NCBI GenBank assembly: GCA_902780865.1
Contig: CACZHC010000054.1
Coordinates: 1-38,180 of the forward strand
From: an uncultured bacterium
GTDB taxonomy: Bacteria; Verrucomicrobiota; Kiritimatiellia; RFP12; UBA1067
Length of the DNA stretch: 38,180 nucleotides
Reading direction: 5' to 3'
Every line of letters starts with the position of its first letter. The first letter of the stretch is position 1. Below, in pieces: positions 1-7,762 of this stretch. The position numbers and the translations under genes are program-made. Under the pieces are notes generated by a model, which saw nothing but the letters and a program-made list of their open reading frames with translations, had not been told where the DNA came from and searched no databases.

Positions 1-638
1 ATCCCCTTCGCGACCTCGTCGGCGGTGAGGTTCTTCGCGACGGTGAAGAGCTCGTGCTCGGTGATGATCTTGACCTCGGGCCCGAGCGTGCGGCGGAGCA
101 TCATCTCGTCCACGCAGCTCGTGAAGAAGCCGGGGACGCGTCCGCCGATGAGGCCGATGCGCATCCTGCCGAGCGCCTTCATCGCCTGCGCGACGCGGAT
201 CTGCTTCATGAGCTGCGTTTCCGCTTCCTTTGTCCCCGCCTGGGCGTGGACGTAGAAGTACGGGATGCCGAGCCGCCACATGTGGTGCGCGTTCATGTTC
301 GCCGCGCAGAACGAGTTGTTCTGCAGACGCCCGCCCTTAGGATCGGGCTCCGGCTGCGACCAGAGGAGGATCGGCACCTTGAGCCGCTGCGCGAACATAG
401 GCGGAACGACGCCGAGCGAGAATGTGAGGAAGTGCGCGACGATGAGGTCGGGACGGTCCTTCTCCCACTGGTCGAGGACCTCGATTGCCTCGCCTTCGAG
501 CGCGAGCATGTGGTCGGGCGCGATCACCTCGACGTCGGGTAGCGTCTTGAGGAACGCGGTCGCGTTTGCTCGCGCGGCCTCGAGCGTGTCATTGGTCCAG
601 TTTACTTTGCTCAGCGGCAGATATCCGATCTTGAACAT
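1..638 (-). CDS. Sugar isomerase, FucI/AraA-like (3' end outside window)
   Basis: The frame is open from an ATG at 638 to the window edge, giving 212 N-terminal residues. An AAGGAG Shine-Dalgarno lies 7 bases before the ATG. The protein begins MFKIGYLPLSKVNW and has alternating beta/alpha segments. The stretch IGLIGGRVPGFFTSCVDEM, about residues 163-181, resembles the N-terminal domains of L-fucose and L-arabinose isomerases. The metal and active-site residues of this family lie in the missing C-terminal half, so activity cannot be judged. It is the fourth gene after aldolase, transporter and kinase, so the inferred role is the aldose-to-ketose step that feeds the kinase. The substrate is unknown. 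Family placement is from motif recall, not a search. Confidence 0.72.
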   Translation of the reverse strand, partial: MFKIGYLPLSKVNWTNDTLEAARANATAFLKTLPDVEVIAPDHMLALEGEAIEVLDQWEKDRPDLIVAHFLTFSLGVVPPMFAQRLKVPILLWSQPEPDPKGGRLQNNSFCAANMNAHHMWRLGIPYFYVHAQAGTKEAETQLMKQIRVAQAMKALGRMRIGLIGGRVPGFFTSCVDEMMLRRTLGPEVKIITEHELFTVAKNLTADEVAKG

Positions 639-724
639 TGCTGATCTCCTTGTTTGATGTTTAAAGTTTGATGTTTCAACGCAGAGGCGCAGAGACGCAG
701 AGAGTTCTACCTGTTCTACCTGTT
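639..724. repeat. Intergenic spacer made of short tandem repeats
   Basis: This 86-base gap between the kinase stop and the isomerase start is almost entirely repeats. GTTTGATGTTT occurs at 652-662 and 666-676. Three GCAGAG-type octamers (ACGCAGAG or GCGCAGAG) sit at 679-702. TTCTACCTG runs at 705-713 and 714-722, with a partial copy running into the kinase stop codon at 725. The octamer block recurs at 36864-36887. It is not a CRISPR: units are too short and there are no spacers. Confidence 0.8.
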
Positions 725-1648
725 CTACACGGCTATATCTTTATGACTTTTCAGAAACTCCTCCACCTCGGCGCGGGTGGGGGCGGAGGGCGGACGTCCC
801 GAGAGGCCGCGGCACTTTATCGCCGAGACCGCCGCGCCGAAGCGCTGGCACGCGAGAAGATCGTGCGTCTCGAGCCAGCGGACCGCGAAGCCCGTGTGGA
901 AGAGGTCGCCGCATCCGGTCGTGTCGACGACTTTCTCGACGTGGAACGCCGGGCACTTCACGAAGTCCTTCCCGTCGAAGCACATCGACCCGCGCACGCC
1001 CATCGTCGCGCCGCAGACCTTCGGACGGTACTTTGCGTAAACCTGCCTCACCGCCTCCTCCGCGTCCTTCAAGCCAGTGAGCTTTAGGATGAACTCCTCC
1101 GAACAGATGAGAAGATCGGCGAGCGGCAGAAGTTCGTTCATTCCGTCGCGGTGCGTTCCCGCGTCGTACATGACAGTGACACCCGCTTCGCGCGCGACCT
1201 TCGCCGCGGCGATTGCGCCGGCCGCGTTGTGCCCGTCGAGATGGAGCACCTTCGCGGCGGCGATCCTTTCGGCGTCGATTTCGTCCGCCGTCAGCTCGTC
1301 CAGCCCCTCGCGCGTCCACGCGCAGGAGCGCGCGCCGGTCTTCTCCTCGATCCAAAGATACGCTATCGCGCTCGTCGCGCCCTTCCTGACCTTCACCATC
1401 GACGTGTCGACGTTCTGCTTCGCGAAGTCCTCGAGAATCATCCGCCCGTCCGCATCGTCGCCAACAGTCCCGACAAACGCCGCATTCATTCCGAGCGCCG
1501 CCGCGCCCGCCGTGGAGTTCGCGGCAGGTCCGCCGCCCATGATGGCGTGGGAAATCATCCGCACCTTCGTGTCCATCGGAATGAACGGCAAAACCGCGAG
1601 GTGGTCGTTGGAGCAAAAGCCAATTCCTATGTAGTCAAATGCGTTCAT
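725..1648 (-). CDS. PfkB/ribokinase-family sugar kinase
   Basis: 307 residues, the normal length for this family. The N-terminal PfkB signature is seen as GGGPAANSTAGAAALG (residues 38-53). The C-terminal signature is DTTGCGDLFHTGF (242-254), whose Asp248 is the expected catalytic base. Cys replaces the usual Ala in GAGD. The enzyme should transfer the ATP gamma-phosphate to a sugar in the cytoplasm. In this operon that would be the ketose from the isomerase, giving a phosphate for the class II aldolase. The start codon overlaps the transporter stop by 4 bases (ATGA), which suggests translational coupling. Sugar specificity cannot be read from the sequence. Confidence 0.9.
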   Translation of the reverse strand: MNAFDYIGIGFCSNDHLAVLPFIPMDTKVRMISHAIMGGGPAANSTAGAAALGMNAAFVGTVGDDADGRMILEDFAKQNVDTSMVKVRKGATSAIAYLWIEEKTGARSCAWTREGLDELTADEIDAERIAAAKVLHLDGHNAAGAIAAAKVAREAGVTVMYDAGTHRDGMNELLPLADLLICSEEFILKLTGLKDAEEAVRQVYAKYRPKVCGATMGVRGSMCFDGKDFVKCPAFHVEKVVDTTGCGDLFHTGFAVRWLETHDLLACQRFGAAVSAIKCRGLSGRPPSAPTRAEVEEFLKSHKDIAV

Positions 1649-2916
1649 TGCGCCTGATCTATCCTGTCGTGATGGAAGGAGAATACGCGCGCGGCTATTA
1701 CCGCTATCGCTGCAATTGCGTACGTTCCGCCGAACAAGGCGATGCCGTGCTGATACGAGAAATGCTGTCCAACATAGCCAAGGACGGCCGTCGCAGGACT
1801 GCCGATGATGAACGCGCCGCAGAGGTAGACGCCCATCGCGGCAGCACGGTAGCGCGGCGCCACCACCTCGAAGAGCCCCGAATAGAGCGAGCAGTCAAAG
1901 AACCCGCCTCCAATGCCGAAGATGAACATCATGAAGCAGCAAAGCCAGAGGTTCGGCATGTAGACCATCGCGGCCATCGCCGGAGCGGAAAGCGCAAGGC
2001 CAATCCACAGCATGTTGATGCGAATCGCCGGGAACCGGTGCACGAGGCGGTCGGAAAGGCGCGCACCGGAGGCGATGCCGATGAACGAGCCGACATAGAA
2101 CCAGAAGACGGCATGGAACGCGGCGGAACCGCCCTCAAGCCCAAAACCGCCCTCGGCCACAGGAATCCGCAAGAAAAGCGGCATGAAAGTCCTGAAGCAG
2201 TTGGAGCCGAAGACAAGAAGTCCAAACGCAATGGTAAGCAAAACCGCAGTCGGCTTCGAAATCATGGCGAGGCACGCCTCCTTAAAGCTCGCGCGCTCCA
2301 TTTCTCCCGCTCGGTGGTTCAGGAGAAGCGGCGGAGTGTCGCGCATGAAGACGCAGAGAACGACCGTCCACACGACGCCAATCGCGCCGAACCCCCAGAA
2401 CGCCCAGCGCCAGCCTTCCCGGGAATGCCCGCCGAGAAATCCGGCGAGGACTGACGAGACGATAATGCCAAAGTAAAGCCCAGTCTGGTATATGGACAGC
2501 GCGGTAGAGCGCGTCTCGTGGTGATACTGGGCGATTAGGGAACTGGAAGAGGCGGGGATCATGCACTGGCCGATGCCGTTCATAAGCCCGTACATGACGA
2601 GCATGCCGATAAAACCGTCGACGAAGCCAGTCCCGAGGACGCTCGCGGAGAAAAGGAGCGCTCCGACAACCACCACCCACTTGCGCCTGAGCATGTCGGC
2701 GGCAATGCCGGCGAGCGGCACGGCGAGGCCATACGCAAAGAGAAATGCCGTGCGGGTGAAGCCCCACTGCGCGTCGCTCGTCCCGGGGAGCGAGGCCTTG
2801 ATGTCGGGGAGCGCCGCGTTGAAGATCTGGCGCGTCGCGTGCATGAGGAAGTAGGTGAACGCCAGGAGCCCCAGCATCACCCATTTGTACCTCGCGTCTG
2901 ATTTCGTCTCTGCCAT
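1645..2916 (-). CDS. MFS transporter, probable sugar or organic anion uptake
   Basis: 423 residues with about 12 hydrophobic segments. A motif A-like loop (GIAADMLRRK) lies between TM2 and TM3, as in the major facilitator superfamily. The start YKWVMLGLLAFTYFLMHATR resembles the anion:cation symporter and glycerol-3-phosphate-like MFS groups. It is second in the operon, 15 bases after the aldolase stop, with AAGG about 9 bases before the ATG, and overlaps the kinase start by 4 bases. The context implies it imports the sugar used by the neighbouring enzymes. A related MFS gene lies at 26131-27372, with a similar N-terminal pattern. Confidence 0.88.
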   Translation of the reverse strand: MAETKSDARYKWVMLGLLAFTYFLMHATRQIFNAALPDIKASLPGTSDAQWGFTRTAFLFAYGLAVPLAGIAADMLRRKWVVVVGALLFSASVLGTGFVDGFIGMLVMYGLMNGIGQCMIPASSSSLIAQYHHETRSTALSIYQTGLYFGIIVSSVLAGFLGGHSREGWRWAFWGFGAIGVVWTVVLCVFMRDTPPLLLNHRAGEMERASFKEACLAMISKPTAVLLTIAFGLLVFGSNCFRTFMPLFLRIPVAEGGFGLEGGSAAFHAVFWFYVGSFIGIASGARLSDRLVHRFPAIRINMLWIGLALSAPAMAAMVYMPNLWLCCFMMFIFGIGGGFFDCSLYSGLFEVVAPRYRAAAMGVYLCGAFIIGSPATAVLGYVGQHFSYQHGIALFGGTYAIAAIAVIAARVFSFHHDRIDQAQ

Positions 2917-2931
2917 CAGAACAACCTTACA

Positions 2932-3759
2932 CTATCTCCCTGCGAAGAACCTGACAAGCCTCTGCACGTGCGCGGCGCATTCGTCGATTATCGGGTCGGC
3001 GAGCTTGTCCGGCGGCACGAACGCGCCATTCAAGTCGCCGTAGACCTTGAGCGTCGACTTGATATACGTGTCGAGGAATTCGGTCGCGATGTTTACCTTT
3101 GCGATGCCGCTTTCGATTGCGCGCCGGACGTCTGCGAGCGGAGTCCCGCTGCCACCGTGCAGGACGAGCGGAACTTCCGGCAATGCGTCGGCGATAGCCT
3201 TGCAGCGCGGAATGTCGAGCTTCGGCTCGGCCTTGTAGTAGCCGTGAGCCGTGCCTATCGACACCGCAAGCGCGTCTACGCCCGTGTCTTTTGCAAAGGA
3301 CACCGCCTCGTCGACGTCGGTAAGCGCCGTCTCGTCGCCCTGCGCGACGTGGCCTATCTCGCCTTCGCACGTCGCGCCAAGCGCGTGCGCATAGTCGGCG
3401 ACGAACTTCGTCCACTTGACGTTCTCGTCGTAGGGCGAGCGCGAACCGTCGTACATCACGGAAGTATAGCCCCACGCAAGCGCGTTTTTCGCCTGCTCGA
3501 CGGCCGAGCCGTGGTCAAGATGGAGCGCGACGGGGACCTTTGCGCGAAACGCGAGCCGCTGAAGAGTGCCAGCGAGGTCGTATGCCTTCCCCGTGTCGAA
3601 GAGCCGCATGTAGAGCTGGATGATGACTGGCTCGTTCTCGACCTCAGCCGCCTTGAGGACCGCGGCCGCAGTCTCGTAGTTTGTGATGTTGAACGCGCCG
3701 ACGGCCTTCTTCGCGGCACGGGCCGCGCCCAGCATCTCCTTCATGTTCACTAAAGACAT
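2932..3759 (-). CDS. Class II (zinc) ketose-bisphosphate aldolase
   Basis: 275 residues from the ATG at 3759, which has an AGGGGA Shine-Dalgarno. An upstream in-frame ATG at 3873 would run through the promoter and is rejected. Class II aldolase residues are visible: LHLDHG (79-84; Asp82 catalytic, His83 zinc), CEGEIGHV (131-138), GTAHG with His172, and LHGGSGT with His201. The family (FbaA, KbaY, GatY) cleaves a ketose 1-phosphate or bisphosphate to dihydroxyacetone phosphate and an aldehyde. As first gene of the operon, with isomerase, kinase and transporter following, it is inferred to do the final cleavage. Whether the substrate is fructose-, tagatose- or another sugar phosphate is open. 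Confidence 0.9.
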   Translation of the reverse strand: MSLVNMKEMLGAARAAKKAVGAFNITNYETAAAVLKAAEVENEPVIIQLYMRLFDTGKAYDLAGTLQRLAFRAKVPVALHLDHGSAVEQAKNALAWGYTSVMYDGSRSPYDENVKWTKFVADYAHALGATCEGEIGHVAQGDETALTDVDEAVSFAKDTGVDALAVSIGTAHGYYKAEPKLDIPRCKAIADALPEVPLVLHGGSGTPLADVRRAIESGIAKVNIATEFLDTYIKSTLKVYGDLNGAFVPPDKLADPIIDECAAHVQRLVRFFAGR

Positions 3760-3802
3760 ATATCCATTCCCCTTTTTCTCAAGGCATACCTCTGACAAAG
3801 AT

Positions 3803-3811
3803 ATTTTACCA
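3803..3811 (-). promoter_or_regulatory. Extended -10 promoter of the sugar operon
   Basis: Minus strand reads TGG-TAAAAT, an extended -10, about 43 bases before the aldolase ATG. No good -35 is seen. The predicted leader is about 37 bases and carries the AGGGGA ribosome site. Confidence 0.6.
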
Positions 3812-3818
3812 AATATCG

Positions 3819-3878
3819 AGTGAAATGTTATTGGATCACTTTGAGAAAATGTGAGACGATTTGACAAGATCACTCACA
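3819..3878. promoter_or_regulatory. Candidate operator dyads between the sugar operon and deoR-type gene
   Basis: Two inverted pairs of the same half-site are visible. AGTGA (3819-3823) with TCACT (3836-3840) flanks 12 bases. TGTGAG (3850-3855) with CTCACA (3873-3878) flanks 17 bases and brackets the TTGACA -35 at 3861-3866. Dyad centres are about 33-34 bases apart, near three helical turns. Inferred to be binding sites of the adjacent DeoR-type repressor, controlling both directions. Confidence 0.45.
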
Positions 3879-3890
3879 AGATGGTAGACT
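3861..3890 (+). promoter_or_regulatory. Promoter of the DeoR-type regulator
   Basis: TTGACA (3861-3866), an 18-base spacer and TAGACT (3885-3890). Only 7 bases separate the -10 from the ATG at 3898 and no Shine-Dalgarno is present, so the transcript is predicted to be leaderless. Confidence 0.55.
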
Positions 3891-3897
3891 TTGTGGC

Positions 3898-4608
3898 ATG
3901 GAAAACCTTCGCAGAAAAATGATCATCTCCTATCTGAAGCGGAAAAAGACCTGCACTCTGAAGGAGCTCATGGAGGAATTCAACGTAAGCTCGGCGACAA
4001 TCCACAGGGATGTCACGCTGCTTGCGTCGCGCGACGCGATAGAGCGCGTCCGTGGCGGGCTCGTCTACAACGACGCCCCCGACGCCAACGGCAGCCCTGC
4101 CGCCTTCCAGGAGCGTGTTGTCGCAAACCGCCGGCTGAAAATGACCGCCGCAGGCAAGGCGTTGGCGCTGATAGAGGAAGGCGACATCATCTTTCTCGAC
4201 TCCTCTACGACGATCTACGAGCTGGCGCTCCTCCTGACGCACGCCGAGTTCGACCATCTCACCGTCATAACAAACGCAGTCGCGGTAATGAACCTGTTCC
4301 GCAAATTTCCGCCGCACTGGTCGATGATCGGCTTGGGCGGCAACTACGACCCGCAGCTCAACTCGATACTCGGGGACTCCGCCCTCGAGCAGCTTTCACG
4401 CCTGAACATCACCAAGGCGTTCGTCTCGGGGTTCGGGCTAGACGACAGCACCGCCACGACGAACCACGAGCGCCAGGCCGAGATTCTTCGCAAGGTGCTG
4501 GACGCAGCCGACAGGCGCTACCTGATAATCGACCACACCAAGATCGGGCGAAAAGGCCTCTACCGCATCGCCGCGCGCGGCGGATTCGACGCGATAATCT
4601 CAGATTAA
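3898..4608 (+). CDS. DeoR-family transcriptional regulator
   Basis: 236 residues. The N-terminal winged helix-turn-helix has the DeoR signature TLKELMEEFNVSSATIHRDV (about 19-38) followed by RVRGGLVY. The rest is the phosphosugar-sensing DeoRC-type domain, with the typical DSSTTIYELA and TNAVAVMN segments. Members bind operator DNA and release it on binding a sugar phosphate. It is transcribed away from the sugar operon across 138 bases holding inverted half-sites, so it is inferred to be the local repressor. The ATG lacks a Shine-Dalgarno and sits just after a -10 hexamer. The terminal RGGFDAIISD is typical of the family. Confidence 0.92.
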   Translation: MENLRRKMIISYLKRKKTCTLKELMEEFNVSSATIHRDVTLLASRDAIERVRGGLVYNDAPDANGSPAAFQERVVANRRLKMTAAGKALALIEEGDIIFLDSSTTIYELALLLTHAEFDHLTVITNAVAVMNLFRKFPPHWSMIGLGGNYDPQLNSILGDSALEQLSRLNITKAFVSGFGLDDSTATTNHERQAEILRKVLDAADRRYLIIDHTKIGRKGLYRIAARGGFDAIISD

Positions 4609-4643
4609 CAAGATTCGCGCATCCCGCAATGTTCATGCAAATA

Positions 4644-4652
4644 TGGTATAAT
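4644..4652 (+). promoter_or_regulatory. Extended -10 promoter of the V-type ATP synthase B gene
   Basis: TGG-TATAAT, perfect -10 with TGn extension, no convincing -35. The leader before the ATG at 4678 carries GAGGT about 7 bases upstream of the start. Confidence 0.65.
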
Positions 4653-4677
4653 AGCAGACACCAACCGAGGTAAATCA

Positions 4678-6027
4678 ATGTTCAACAACAAAGTCTACCA
4701 TAAGATCGACGCGCTGTCGGGCTCCGTTGCGACGCTCCGCGCGGAGGGCGTGAAGTACAACGAGATTGCCGAAATCGAGTCGCGCGCGGGAACTTCGCTC
4801 GCGCAGGTCATCAAGCTCGACGGCCCGAACGTCACCCTTCAGATCTTCGCGGGCGCGAGAGGCGTCGACACCGCCGCGCGAGTCCGCTTCCTCGGCGAGA
4901 CGATGAAGGTGCCCTTCTCCGAGTCGCTCCTCGGCCGCGCGTTCACCGGCGCCGCCATCCCGCGCGACGGAGGCCCCGCGATAAACGAGAACCCCTCCCC
5001 GATCGGACAGCCGTCGGTCAACCCGGCGAAGCGCATCATGCCGAACCGCATGGTGAAGACGAACATCCCGATGATCGACCTCTTCAACTCGCTCGTCATT
5101 TCGCAGAAGCTCCCGATCTTCGCGAAGGCCGGCGAACCCTACAACGAGCTTCTCGCCCGCATCGCGCTTCAGGCAGACTCCGATGTCATCGTCATCGGCG
5201 GCATGGGGCTCAAGTACGACGAGTACCTCAAGTTCCGCTCGACGCTCGACGAATCTGGCGCACTTGCGAAGACGGTGATGTTCGTCCACACGGCGGCAGA
5301 CCCGACGGTCGAATGCGTTCTCGTTCCTGATGTCTCGCTCGCTGTCGCCGAGAAGTTCGCGCTTCAGGGCAAGGACGTTCTCGTCCTGCTCACCGACATG
5401 ACGTCGTTCGCCGACGCTATGAAGGAAATCGCGATCACGATGGAGCAGATTCCCTCGAACCGTGGCTATCCGGGCGATCTCTACTCCCAGCTCGCCGCGC
5501 GCTACGAGAAGGCGGTAGACTTCGACGGCGCGGGCTCGATTACGATTCTCGCTGTTACGACGATGCCTGGCGACGACGTCACGCACCCCGTCCCGGACAA
5601 CACCGGCTACATCACCGAGGGCCAGTTCTACCTCCGCAACGGGCGCATCGAACCGTTCGGCTCGCTCTCGCGTCTCAAGCAGCAGGTGAACAAGGGCGTA
5701 GACAAGTTCGTCGACGTCGACGGCAAGAAGGTCAACATCAACAAGACGCGCGAGGACCATCGCACGATTATGGACGCGATGATCAAGCTTTACGCGCAGT
5801 ACAAGGAAACGCTTGAGAAGCAGTCGATGGGCTTCAGGATGTCCGACTGGGACCACAAGCTCCTGAAGTACGGCGCGATGTTCGAAGAGAAGATGATGGA
5901 CCTTTCGGTCAACATCGACCTTCTGGACGCGCTCGACCTCGGCTGGAAGATCCTCGCCGACTGCTTCAACAAGGGCGAAGTCGGCATCCCGTCGAAGATG
6001 TCCGACAAGTACTGGCCCAAGAGTTAA
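4678..6027 (+). CDS. atpB: V-type ATP synthase subunit B, orphan copy
   Basis: 449 residues, normal for the non-catalytic B subunit of bacterial/archaeal V/A-type ATPases. The family is recognised by [19 protein letters not shown] (about 260-278) and [17 protein letters not shown] (about 303-319). As expected for B subunits, the P-loop position lacks a GKT ([15 protein letters not shown]). The protein alternates with catalytic A subunits in the cytosolic V1 ring. Oddity: in bacteria this gene normally sits in an E-A-B-D-I-K cluster, yet here its neighbours are deoR and an empty region, with its own promoter. The rest of the complex may be elsewhere. Confidence 0.93.
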   Translation: MFNNKVYHKIDALSGSVATLRAEGVKYNEIAEIESRAGTSLAQVIKLDGPNVTLQIFAGARGVDTAARVRFLGETMKVPFSESLLGRAFTGAAIPRDGGPAINENPSPIGQPSVNPAKRIMPNRMVKTNIPMIDLFNSLVISQKLPIFAKAGEPYNELLARIALQADSDVIVIGGMGLKYDEYLKFRSTLDESGALAKTVMFVHTAADPTVECVLVPDVSLAVAEKFALQGKDVLVLLTDMTSFADAMKEIAITMEQIPSNRGYPGDLYSQLAARYEKAVDFDGAGSITILAVTTMPGDDVTHPVPDNTGYITEGQFYLRNGRIEPFGSLSRLKQQVNKGVDKFVDVDGKKVNINKTREDHRTIMDAMIKLYAQYKETLEKQSMGFRMSDWDHKLLKYGAMFEEKMMDLSVNIDLLDALDLGWKILADCFNKGEVGIPSKMSDKYWPKS

Positions 6028-6064
6028 ATGAGGCGGCGGCCGAAGGCTCCTCCTCGGGGAACCC

Positions 6065-6080
6065 TCGGCGAATACGCCGA
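6065..6080 (+). terminator. Hairpin after the V-type ATP synthase B gene
   Basis: TCGGCG, loop AATA, CGCCGA: a perfect 6-bp stem 37 bases after the stop. There is no T-run, so it may be only a 3'-end stabilising hairpin. Confidence 0.35.
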
Positions 6081-6210
6081 ATCCCCTCGCCAGACGATAC
6101 GCGCGTTGGTGCAAACCACGTCGGGCTCGACTTCAACGTCGCCAAAGCGCCCCGCCCCCTCCGCCGCAACCTTCGCGCCGCCGCCTAACTTCCCGCCACC
6201 ACCGCGCAAA

Positions 6211-6241
6211 CAGGCCTTTTACAACGGTTCTGCAAGGCCTG
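6211..6241. repeat. 8-bp inverted repeat, possible 3' hairpin
   Basis: CAGGCCTT (6211-6218) and AAGGCCTG (6234-6241) flank a 15-base loop. No T-tract follows, so a terminator role is uncertain. Confidence 0.4.
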
Positions 6242-6559
6242 TCCCCACTGTCAACGACAAAGAAGTTAGATGACGATTAGAGGCGGTTTGAGGCGAATTA
6301 GAGTCAGATAGCGTCGCGGCGGACAGTGTTGCAGTAGGCGCTATCGCGGCACATTTGTCGCGGGCTAAGCTCGCTGACGGAACGTCGGCGAGCGCAGATG
6401 CTACGAAGAAAAACGCGCCTTATGGAAGGTGAGGCAAGGGACGAGGGGGCGAGCGCCGAACTGAGCGACATGCAACGACGCGGTTCGTCGGATGCGCGGT
6501 GAGACACGTCGCAAGGCGAGGAGACGGTATCCCGGCGACGAAGCATTGCGGCGCCAAGC

Positions 6560-6719
6560 GCGGCTTTGTTTCGGGCCGCAGCCGGGCGGAACCTGCGAAA
6601 ATGAGACGAGTCGCGCAGGACTGCGACCCGAAGGCGTATATGTATACGCCGAGTGGTCGCAAGGACGCGCGAATCGGCCATTTCTCGTAGGCGAGCACGG
6701 TTGCCCGAAACAAAGCCGC
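6560..6719. repeat. 160-base imperfect palindrome
   Basis: The outer arms are a perfect 17-base inverted pair, GCGGCTTTGTTTCGGGC (6560-6576) and its complement (6703-6719). Inside are further matched arms on nearly the same centre: TCGCGC/GCGCGA, TGCGACC/GGTCGCA, and a central GGCGTATA-TG-TATACGCC (6633-6650). Between outer and inner arms the strands still match imperfectly. Transcribed from either strand it would fold into one long hairpin. No clear target-site duplication is seen. It could be a miniature mobile or REP-like element, a structured RNA, or a two-way transcript end between the convergent genes. Confidence 0.75.
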
Positions 6720-6785
6720 ACGTTGACAGGCAAACCAGCACCAAGCACAAACCACAACACCAAGCACAGCCTACCGCTGCGAGCG

Positions 6786-7727
6786 TCAGAACTTGCGATT
6801 GCGGGAAAGGACGACGAAGAGCGCGCCGATGAGAATCGCGAGGACGCACGAGACGCCCATCACTATCGTAAACGCGTTCGCGTGCTGCTGGAACGGCAGC
6901 GGAATGTTCATGCCGTAGATCGACGCGACGAGCGTCGGCACGGCGAGAAGAATCGTCGCCGCCGTCAAGTACTTCATCACGTTGTTCAAGTTGTTGTTGA
7001 TCAACGACGCAAAAGTATCGAGCGTGCCGTTCAGAATGTTCGCGTGGATCGTCGCCGTCTCGAGCGCCTGCTGGTACTCGACCATAGCGTCCTCGAGCTG
7101 GTCGCGGTCGTCTTCGCTCATCACGAGCTGGCGCGCCGTGTTCGCGCGGGCAAGCGCGATAGTGTCGGCCTTGAGCGACGTCGTGAAGTAGACGAGCGAC
7201 TTCTCGATCGTTAGGAGCTTCAAGAGCACTTCGTTCGAGATCGACTCGTGGAGCTCGTCCTCGAGCGCAAGCGAGCGCTGGTGGATGTCGTGGAGATACC
7301 TGAGGAACAGGACGCCGCCGTGCCACAGCAGACGAAAAGCGAAGCGGTAGCGGTCCGACGGCGGGCAGACGCGGCGTATCTGGTCGAGGAACGCCGTAGT
7401 GACCGGCGTCTGCGCGCTGCACACCGTGATGACCGTCTCGCGCACGAGGATGATTCCGAGCGGGACCGTGCGGTAGGGAACCACCTCGTCGTCTGCCACT
7501 GCGTACGGGACGTGGACGATGAGAATGGACGAGTCGTCGTCGTAGTCGAAACGCGGACGTTCGTCGGCGTCGAGGGGGTCGGTGAGGAAGTCGCGCGGAA
7601 CACCGGTGTGCGTCAGGACGCGCTCAAGCTCGGTCGTGGTCGGCTCGACGAGGTTAATCCAACAGGACGGCGCAAAGTCCGAAGTCTCCCTGAGACCTCC
7701 GTTCTCCCAGCGGTAGATCGCCATCAT
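6786..7727 (-). CDS. corA: CorA-family divalent metal ion transporter
   Basis: 313 residues, typical for CorA. The long cytoplasmic N-terminal part is helical and acidic. Two C-terminal membrane helices (about 250-270 and 286-306) flank the CorA signature YGMN (GMN at 272-274), which forms the pore-mouth selectivity loop in Mg2+/Co2+ channels. The protein is expected to form an inner-membrane pentamer. Two adjacent ATGs (7727 and 7724) follow a GGGGG ribosome site, so the start is uncertain by one codon. It lies 35 bases after pheS and probably shares its transcript. The ion cannot be fixed from sequence alone. Confidence 0.92.
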   Translation of the reverse strand: MMAIYRWENGGLRETSDFAPSCWINLVEPTTTELERVLTHTGVPRDFLTDPLDADERPRFDYDDDSSILIVHVPYAVADDEVVPYRTVPLGIILVRETVITVCSAQTPVTTAFLDQIRRVCPPSDRYRFAFRLLWHGGVLFLRYLHDIHQRSLALEDELHESISNEVLLKLLTIEKSLVYFTTSLKADTIALARANTARQLVMSEDDRDQLEDAMVEYQQALETATIHANILNGTLDTFASLINNNLNNVMKYLTAATILLAVPTLVASIYGMNIPLPFQQHANAFTIVMGVSCVLAILIGALFVVLSRNRKF

Positions 7728-7762
7728 GTCGCACCCCCTTCCCGGTTACCAGTTGCAAGATC

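Larger units (their letters stand above)
6028..6785. other. 758-base region without a convincing gene
   Basis: Open frames here are low-complexity, Arg/Pro/Ser/Ala-rich, lack ribosome sites and overlap on both strands, so none is called. The region contains hairpins at 6065-6080 and 6211-6241, the long palindrome at 6560-6719, and an 11-base direct repeat (CACCAAGCACA at 6739-6749 and 6758-6768). Nothing is recognised in 6242-6559. Confidence 0.6.

Noticed and set aside
652..728. CRISPR array
   Set aside because: Units are 8-14 bases with no unique spacers and no cas genes.
1..3759. Sulfoquinovose (sulfo-EMP-like) operon
   Set aside because: Kinase and aldolase types could fit in outline, but no sulfo-sugar specific gene (sulfoquinovosidase, sulfolactaldehyde reductase) is seen, so it is not claimed.
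4675..6114. 479-residue open frame opposite the V-type ATP synthase B gene
   Set aside because: Arg/Val/Glu-rich shadow of a well conserved gene, with no ribosome site.
6028..6273. 81-residue frame starting right after the ATP synthase B stop
   Set aside because: Pro/Arg/Ser-rich, no ribosome site, crosses two hairpins; no sign of subunit D, which would be expected there.
6560..6719. Insertion sequence
   Set aside because: No transposase frame and no target-site duplication seen; called only as a palindrome.
6304..7422. 372-residue minus-strand frame across the palindrome and corA
   Set aside because: Out of frame with corA, which has clear family motifs; composition is that of a shadow frame.
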